Source: Goniomonas avonlea | Lineage: Eukaryota > Cryptophyceae > Goniomonadida > Goniomonadaceae | Reading direction: 5' to 3' | DNA length: 10,988 nt | Assembly (NCBI GenBank): GCA_003573635.1 | Contig: QUTJ01031342.1 | Coordinates: 1-10,988, forward strand | Part shown: positions 6,307 through 10,988 of the stretch, piece by piece | How positions within the stretch are numbered: the stretch's first letter is position 1 | How the letters are laid out: each line of letters begins with the position of its first letter | The notes under the pieces: generated by a model | What the model was told of the DNA's origin: nothing | Database searches by the model: none | Seen by the model: the letters and a program-made list of their open reading frames with translations, nothing else | Made by a program: the position numbers and the translations under genes

Positions 6307-8186
6307 ATGCAAGGCAGCAGTCCTCTGCAGCTGGGCGATGAGCATCGTCAGGCCCAAGTCCAGGGTAACGCTCCGAGGAGAAAACGGGCGCAGGAAGCTT
6401 GTGATGCTTGCCGCCACAATAAGAGAGCCTGCAGCGGAGGTACTCCTTGTGAGAGGTGTCACAGATTGGGCGTCACTTGTTCTTTTGGGACGGATCGCCG
6501 AGTTCGGTCTCGGGAGAATTCTGCATTTCCACCACAGATCCCTTCTGCAAGTGGGAACAACTGCTCGTTTCTCGAGCTGTCCAACCTTGCGTTGCTTCTC
6601 GATATATTTGAGGAAAAGTGGGGTTGGCTGTTTGTTATTGATCAAGCAGCACTGCTGTCTCCTCGTCGTGAAGCACAGCAACAATTTCTGCTCCATGCTG
6701 TGCTTGCTGTGGCCCAGACTATGTTCGGAGACAAGCGTGAGGCCGAGAACTCCTCTCAGGAGGCACGCAGATTAGCTGGCCTGTACATGGACAACTTTTC
6801 GCCTGACTGTGTTTTGGCGTTTGCTGTCCTCGCCTTTCTGTTCATGGGCAACGACACCAGGATGGCAAGGCACTATGCGAAGCTGGCAGAATCGTTGCTA
6901 GTTGAGACTCCGTCCGCGCGGGATGTTCCGCGGCTGGAATCTTCCGTGAAAATGCTTCGAGCTCGCACAGACCTTGGATACTTGTTGCAAGTATTGCGGC
7001 CGCATGTTTGTCACCGTTCCTTGACAGTATTTTTCAGAGGGACCCTGCAGCCTTAGACTACAAGCACTACTCACCCGAGGTTCGGGACACCTTCGCGGCG
7101 CTAATTTCCGTGCATCAGCGAATCATGAGCAAATGCCCCAGTGTGTACCACTGCCCCGTGACCACAAACATTGACGGCTTTTACCGCAGCGATATCTAGT
7201 TTCTTCTACAACCCGAATCCTTTCACACAGATTAAGACCTTTGTGGTAGGTCAAAAAAAGTTTGCTCTCAGTCACCTGCTAAGTTTTTCTCCACAGCATC
7301 CGGACGCCGTCCTGGCAGCTGAGTTTCTGCCCGATTTGGAATCTCTTACAACTAAAATAGAGCTCCATACTGCCAAGTTGCCACGGCAGGTCGTGTGGGT
7401 ATTACCGATGTCGTTGGCCGCCCTTCGCTGTGTGCTGCTGCAGGCACTAGGTCGGAATGAGGAGGCGTGTAAGGTTCTGGCGCATTGGCTTTCGGATGCC
7501 CCACCCCCATCAGAGCTCCCAAGCACCCCTCCACAGGTTGGTGTTAGTTTTGCAACTGTTAAGCCTTGCACCGACACAACGCGCCAGTCCTTGCCGATGT
7601 TCGCCATGGCTTCTGTCGTTGCAAGAGTCGGTGGTCGCCCTGATCTGCTGCTTCGGCTCGGGTCTTTGTTGCTCCGGATGGGTCGCTCGTACAGATTGGC
7701 CGAGTCAGGGGCACGGATTGTGTCTGATCTTGGTGCGCTGCTGCTTGTTACAACTGCTTTTTGTGTGCCTTCACGTATGCCCATAGTGTGCGAGCTGACT
7801 ATTTGCAACAGCCGCCATCACTCCAGCAGCAGCCCCTGGGGATGGGAGCAAAAATGTGCGCCCACATTCCTCTTATTCCTGTGCCGGGCGCTGACTGGTC
7901 ACAGCAGCCGCAGCCGGTGCTGCAGCCAGGAGAAGGGGTGGCAACGGTTCCTGGCACAATCCCCCTTGATACGCCGCTCAACTGGCAACCTCCCAAGGAT
8001 GCTGGAGGCGGCGTTGGTGCCGAGGCAGGTCCTGGTCCTGGCCCTGCCGAGACCGCTGGTGTGTCCTCGATGGACTTCTTGGACCTTGTGCCGCCAGACA
8101 GCCAGCATCTTTTTTTTGTGGGAGCCGTCACCCCTGCACCCCAGACCGAGTCGAGCGCGTGGCGTTTAGCAGGTCGCTCCGCTTAG
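6307..8186 (+). CDS. Zn2Cys6 (GAL4-type) transcription factor
   Basis: A nuclear sequence-specific regulator by family; its target genes are unknown. Residues 32-58 carry the exact binuclear zinc cluster C-x2-C-x6-C-x5-C-x2-C-x6-C, at Cys 32, 35, 42, 48, 51 and 58, right after a basic stretch PRRKR (23-27) that can serve as a nuclear signal. No clear coiled coil follows. The middle (about 90-330) is helical and hydrophobic like the fungal-type regulatory domain (e.g. VLAFAVLAFLFMGNDTRMA, RQVVWVLPMSLAALR). The C-terminus is Gln/Pro/Gly-rich, as in activation domains. Proposed exons: 6307-6990, 7038-7144, 7200-7245, 7297-7536, 7588-7721, 7787-8186, about 536 aa. The first intron (6991-7037) is strong; 7246-7296 and 7537-7587 are both 51 nt and lack stops in frame, so they could be retained. 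The 7145-7199 and 7722-7786 boundaries are chosen to keep frame and have alternatives. Confidence 0.82.
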
Positions 8187-8206
8187 GGTTTAGTGTTTAG
8201 CGTTAG
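8183..8206 (+). repeat. Degenerate TTTAGGG-like repeats
   Basis: TTAGGGTTTAG is followed by TGTTTAG, CGTTAG and CGTG, overlapping the stop codon of the Zn2Cys6 gene. It resembles a few decayed telomere-type units, but it is short and may be chance. Confidence 0.25.
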
Positions 8207-8620
8207 CGTGTTGGTGCCCGCGGTGGCGGCCAGCAACTTGGCAGATTGACAGCTAGATTGTTCGACGGAGTAACCGGGAGCGTGCAGGTCCGCCAAGGGC
8301 AACGTGTCAGGTTGAGGACCAGGGTGCGGCCGCAGGCCATCTGTTAGGCGCTGCCGCGGGACCTGGTCCTTCTTCAGGGTATTTTTTGTTGTCGTTGCGG
8401 TGCTCATGTTTCATGGGTCTGTTGCACGGGTATCGTCTTTCTCAATCGTGTTTCCCTGAATCGGGTGGCTCCTGTTTTCGCTGGTGTCGTTTGTATCTCT
8501 TGGCAAGTCTGGTTCTCTCACTGGTCCTTGTTTCTGACGTCCCGCCTCCTATGCCTCTCCTCTGTTGCTGTGTTCATCAGACTACGCGCTCAGTGTCGCG
8601 AGATCTTGGTCCCTGGTGGC

Positions 8621-8660
8621 ACACACTCACACTCACACTCACACTCACACTCACTCACAC
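8621..8660 (+). repeat. ACACTC hexanucleotide microsatellite
   Basis: About six units of ACACTC (CTCACA in other phase) in tandem, with a degenerate tail to about 8668. Translations are Thr-His, Ser-His or Thr-Leu repeats and are not evidence of coding. Confidence 0.9.
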
Positions 8661-8992
8661 GCTCACTATCACGCCACTCTCAAACCCAAGTTACCCAGGG
8701 CAATTCCGTCACCCACTCAAGACGAGCTGCAGCCCTGGGGTGGCGTGTACTGTGGGCAAGCAGGCGTCAGCCCGGTGGGCAACAATGACCCCATCTTCGA
8801 TCTCCTTTTCTCCCCCTTCCTCAAGATGTAGCTCCGAAGTTGCGCATCTCGTCGGGAGGTGACTCCCTTTTGACCTACCCTCTGTCGTGCGCGCGACTCG
8901 AGGGCTTATTGAACCCAAAAACAAAACAAAAAACAAGGTTGGCTTTCGTGTGGGTCTTCGCAAGGTTGAGGTGTAAATATCGACAATCGCCC

Positions 8993-9017
8993 TGTGCCAG
9001 CTTTGAACCCTGGCACA
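8993..9017. repeat. Hairpin with 8-bp perfect stem
   Basis: TGTGCCAG (8993-9000) pairs with CTGGCACA (9010-9017) across a 9-base loop. Its role is unknown; there is no T-run after it that would suggest a polymerase III terminator. Confidence 0.4.
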
Positions 9018-9028
9018 AGGTTGACCTC

Positions 9029-9223
9029 ATGTACTCTACTCGCTGGCTTCAGCACCGTGTAATCTATGAAATGATGTCGCGCCTGGACGTTGCCGAGAAA
9101 ATAACTCGCATCGAGCCTGTTTCGTCTGATCTGCCGCTGGATCGAGCTGCAGCGGTCGGGAGCGGTGACGAACCCACGCGCGGATTCCAAAACAAACGAG
9201 CGTGTTCGAGGGCTCCAGCATAA
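9029..9223 (+). CDS. Hypothetical short ORF, 64 aa, weak
   Basis: The frame begins ATG at 9029 and ends TAA at 9221-9223; the same frame is open upstream to about 8840 without an ATG. The first half reads as an amphipathic helix (RVIYEMMSRLDVAEKITRI), the second half is polar. It matches no family I recognise. It could be a small gene, a last exon of an unrecognised gene, or chance. Confidence 0.15.
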   Translation: MYSTRWLQHRVIYEMMSRLDVAEKITRIEPVSSDLPLDRAAAVGSGDEPTRGFQNKRACSRAPA

Positions 9224-9956
9224 TCATAAACCTTGCGCTCATGTGCAATTGAATTGTCGTGTCGTGGCGTGCTCGGCCCCGATGCGAATTGACTCAACTT
9301 GACTCGACCGCAACGCAACTTCCCTCGCGTTAACGGTGACCCCCCATATGGGCGAGGAGTATCCTTTCTCGGACATGCCAAGGCACTGGCAAGCACGGCC
9401 ACACTCGAGCAGTCTTTCACACAGTGACAAACGTGCACGCCGGCGGCAGACAGTCACCTGCCGGAGTGCCAACTAGGGCAACTGGCGTGCCATGCGCATC
9501 GCCGATCTAGCTAGGAACGACACTGTGGCGCTGGCACCACGCGCCGCCGCCGAGGTGCATGACGACTTTATTCAGAGTGAGATATGCAGCGCCGCACTAT
9601 TCGAACCGAGCGGCCTGCCAGCCTGAGTGATTGATAGCATTGAAGCATGATCCGAGTCCAAAAGCACATCGAAGCATTGAAACCAGAGTCTGACTTGAGT
9701 ATTGAAAGCATGACAGTCGTGCACTCAGTGATCCTACGCGTCGGATCAAGCTTTGGATGTTTGGCATGTCTCGGATCAACCGTACTACATGCGCCATGCG
9801 CTACGCAGAGATCGAAGAGAGACTCAGATCCGGGCCCGGAGTATTCCACTGGGCCAGCAAGTCGGATCTATGCGCGCAGCTAGCCGAGTAGGCCTTATAA
9901 TAATGTCTGCGCGCGTGCACGTTGGTACTCTCTGCCAGTGCTACGTCTCGTCTCTA

Positions 9957-9958
<2 letters not shown>
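9224..9958. other. Region without a recognisable gene
   Basis: No convincing ORF. Short echoes are present: GCATTGAAGCATGA near 9637 and TATTGAAAGCATGA near 9700, TCGGATCAA near 9742 and 9770, and a 12-bp palindrome TCCGGGCCCGGA at 9829-9840. None adds up to a known element. Confidence 0.5.
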
Positions 9959-10006
<48 letters not shown>

Positions 10007-10030
10007 GATCTCTCTCTCTCTCTAGATCTC
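9959..10030 (+). repeat. CT microsatellite with AGATC interruptions, left tract
   Basis: A run of about 23 TC units is followed by AGATC (10006-10010), 13 bases of TC repeat, and a second AGATC (10024-10028). The same pattern recurs at 10899-10983. Confidence 0.95.
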
Positions 10031-10034
10031 TTCA

Positions 10035-10050
10035 GGGGCGTGATCGCCCC
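10035..10050. repeat. GGGGCG-TGAT-CGCCCC hairpin
   Basis: A six-base-pair GC stem with a four-base loop stands directly inside the left CT tract. It may mark the end of the CT-bounded segment or be incidental. Confidence 0.4.
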
Positions 10051-10074
10051 CGAACCCCGCCTTCTGGACTTAAG

Positions 10075-10179
10075 ATGGCTACGCCAGCCTCCCTTAAGAC
10101 CAGTCGGCCCTCGAACTTCCTGCTAGCTATATTAGTTTTCGTCTTATATGGGAAAAGCCTATATATGGCCTACCTATGA
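10075..10179 (+). CDS. Possible 34-aa membrane-spanning peptide, weak
   Basis: ATG at 10075 to TGA at 10177-10179. The N-terminal part is polar (MATPASLKTSRPSN) and the rest is one hydrophobic, aromatic stretch (FLLAILVFVLY, then SLYMAYL) long enough for a membrane helix. No family is recognised, and an ORF of this length is easily found by chance. Confidence 0.15.
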   Translation: MATPASLKTSRPSNFLLAILVFVLYGKSLYMAYL

Positions 10180-10219
10180 AACTGAAACCAATTTCTTATG
10201 TGAAGTCGCGCGCGACCGG

Positions 10220-10247
10220 CAGTGCAAACTCAGGACGTTTTGCACTG
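10220..10247. repeat. Inverted repeat CAGTGCAAA / TTTGCACTG
   Basis: A perfect 9-bp stem (10220-10228 and 10239-10247) encloses 10 bases. It stands 27 bases before the larger palindrome at 10274-10305. Confidence 0.6.
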
Positions 10248-10273
10248 TCACCTGACGTTTCTTTCGTCATCAA

Positions 10274-10305
10274 CTGAAATTAACCAGAGCGCTCTGGTTA
10301 TTCAG
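10274..10305. repeat. Perfect 20-bp palindrome within a 15-bp-stem hairpin
   Basis: TAACCAGAGC is followed at once by its reverse complement GCTCTGGTTA (10281-10300) with no loop. The symmetry continues with CTGAA (10274-10278) and TTCAG (10301-10305) after a two-base bulge on the left. A cruciform or a dimer binding site is possible. Confidence 0.85.
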
Positions 10306-10896
10306 CTGAAAGTCGCCTGCCTCTGCGGAAAAACTCCATCTAGGAATCCGCCTATCCAATTTGCCCGAGATTGGGACACTCTCCCAAGTCTCCAACCCGC
10401 CCGATCCAGCGCCATTCCTGAGGATTTTGTCTTCCGCCGACTCGACGAACACGTACTGCGCGTCTCACAAAAGTCGCACGTGTTTGGTCGGTCTCGACGC
10501 ACTTCCTTTGTTCATCTGTCGGCCTATAATCGCCGGCTCACCGTTCGTCACCCACAGCCGGTTTCGTTCCCCTGCCGTCCCACCGTCAATTAGTCAGTCC
10601 GCGCGCGACACACGCACTGGCACTCACTCACTTTTGAGACCTTCTTTAGGTTGCTCTCTGTCTCGGGCCGCCGCAGGTATCCTCTGGACTTTCGCAGCTG
10701 AAATCTGGAGTCTCGGCCGCGAGGCTATTCTGGACCTCGCTAAGTACGCGCATACCCCCGGAGACCATGCCCTCCGAGCCTACCTCGCCAACTCACCGTC
10801 CGAACAGGAGAGCGAATCGCTTTCGCCTGAGACTGGAACTGACCGGCTCTGTTCTGTCTGCCTATAATATACCAATTCGCAATGAAACAGTCTAAA

Positions 10897-10898
<2 letters not shown>

Positions 10899-10937
<39 letters not shown>

Positions 10938-10950
10938 GATCTCTCTCTCT

Positions 10951-10983
<33 letters not shown>
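10899..10983 (+). repeat. CT microsatellite with AGATC interruptions, right tract
   Basis: Around 40 CT units with AGATC at 10937-10941 and 10951-10955. The short mirror AGTCT-AA-AGACT (10889-10900) precedes it. It repeats the architecture of the tract at 9959-10030. Confidence 0.95.
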
Positions 10984-10985
<2 letters not shown>

Positions 10986-10988
10986 GCC

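Larger units (their letters stand above)
8187..9028. other. Region without a firm gene
   Basis: No frame shows a recognisable domain. 8383-8580 is T/G/C-rich with several intron-like polypyrimidine-AG stretches (for example ending at 8580). A plus-strand frame ending at the TAG 8829-8831 finishes with a protein-like segment (PSPTQDELQPWGG, then PIFDLLFSPFLKM) that could be a terminal exon of something, but I cannot connect it to a start. The hexamer microsatellite and a hairpin lie here too. Part of this is presumably the 3' UTR of the Zn2Cys6 gene. Confidence 0.5.
10180..10898. other. Uncharacterised segment between two CT tracts
   Basis: It holds a hairpin at 10220-10247, a strong palindrome at 10274-10305, and a long stop-free plus-strand frame (10361-10867) that contains no Met codon. 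A late part of that frame (AAEIWSLGREAILDLAKYA) reads like a helix, so an exon is not ruled out. No reverse transcriptase, transposase or integrase motif is visible, and terminal repeats other than the CT tracts were not found. Confidence 0.4.

Noticed and set aside
7722-8169. Continuing the Zn2Cys6 frame unspliced to a stop at 8169
   Set aside because: That frame gives Cys/Ser/Arg-rich nonsense-like sequence, while the alternative frame after an intron gives a Gln/Pro/Gly-rich regulator-type tail; still, the exact splice sites remain unsure.
8183-8206. Telomeric repeat array or subtelomere marker
   Set aside because: Only one full TTTAGGG-like unit followed by decayed ones; it overlaps a stop codon and is too short to show a telomere.
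9580-9625. GGTTCGAAT on the minus strand as a tRNA T-arm
   Set aside because: The flanking bases do not form a T-stem, and no anticodon or acceptor stem could be matched.
10361-10867. 168-codon stop-free plus-strand frame
   Set aside because: It has no Met, no recognisable domain and begins at a non-ATG codon; kept only as a remark that a helical part might be an exon.
483-10983. CRISPR array, rRNA or prokaryotic mobile element
   Set aside because: The tandem repeats are microsatellites without spacers, no rRNA-like conserved blocks are seen, and no transposase or integrase motifs are found in any frame.

Overview
The window is nuclear DNA from a eukaryote. Four protein genes can be read, three of them broken by short GT-AG introns of about 43-84 nt. 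There is no operon layout or Shine-Dalgarno signal, and there are CA, ACACTC and CT microsatellites. The perfect Zn2Cys6 (GAL4-type) DNA-binding motif, an Nto1/BRPF-type PHD protein and the compact introns fit a fungus best. Zn2Cys6 proteins are also known outside fungi and dinucleotide repeats this long are unusual for many fungi, so an alga or another protist is not excluded.

Layout. 1-795: no gene seen; a 57-bp direct repeat in two copies and a CA microsatellite. 796-3861 (minus): Nto1/BRPF-like scaffold of a MYST histone acetyltransferase complex (EPL1 region, PHD, zinc knuckle, extended PHD, acidic AT-hook tail). 3862-4137: shared divergent promoter with a TATA box and a repeated 14-bp element. 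4138-4515 (plus): small NATD1/YjdJ-like GNAT acetyltransferase. 4731-6204 (minus): complete ten-exon transcription elongation factor TFIIS. 6205-6306: very short shared divergent promoter centred on a TAGGGCCCTA palindrome. 6307-8186 (plus): Zn2Cys6 transcription factor, modelled with six exons. 8187-9958: no firm gene, only a hexamer microsatellite, a hairpin and one weak ORF. 9959-10988: a roughly 0.87-kb segment between two CT tracts that carry the same AGATC interruptions; it contains a strong palindrome and hairpins and could be a dispersed element.

How the genes relate. All four products touch transcription, chromatin or acetylation: a histone-acetyltransferase scaffold, a GNAT enzyme, the RNA polymerase II cleavage factor and a sequence-specific regulator. 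The genes form two head-to-head pairs, and the GNAT and TFIIS genes converge tail to tail between 4515 and 4731. Co-regulation is an inference from this layout. Exon boundaries were read by eye from splice motifs, frame continuity and family conservation. The TFIIS model and the first six exons of the Nto1-like model are strong. The join at 2336-2051 and the 7145-7200 and 7722-7786 joins are less certain. No clearly new system is evident; the points most worth a second look are in the promoters, the 51-nt in-frame introns, the 16-bp coding duplication and the CT-bounded segment.
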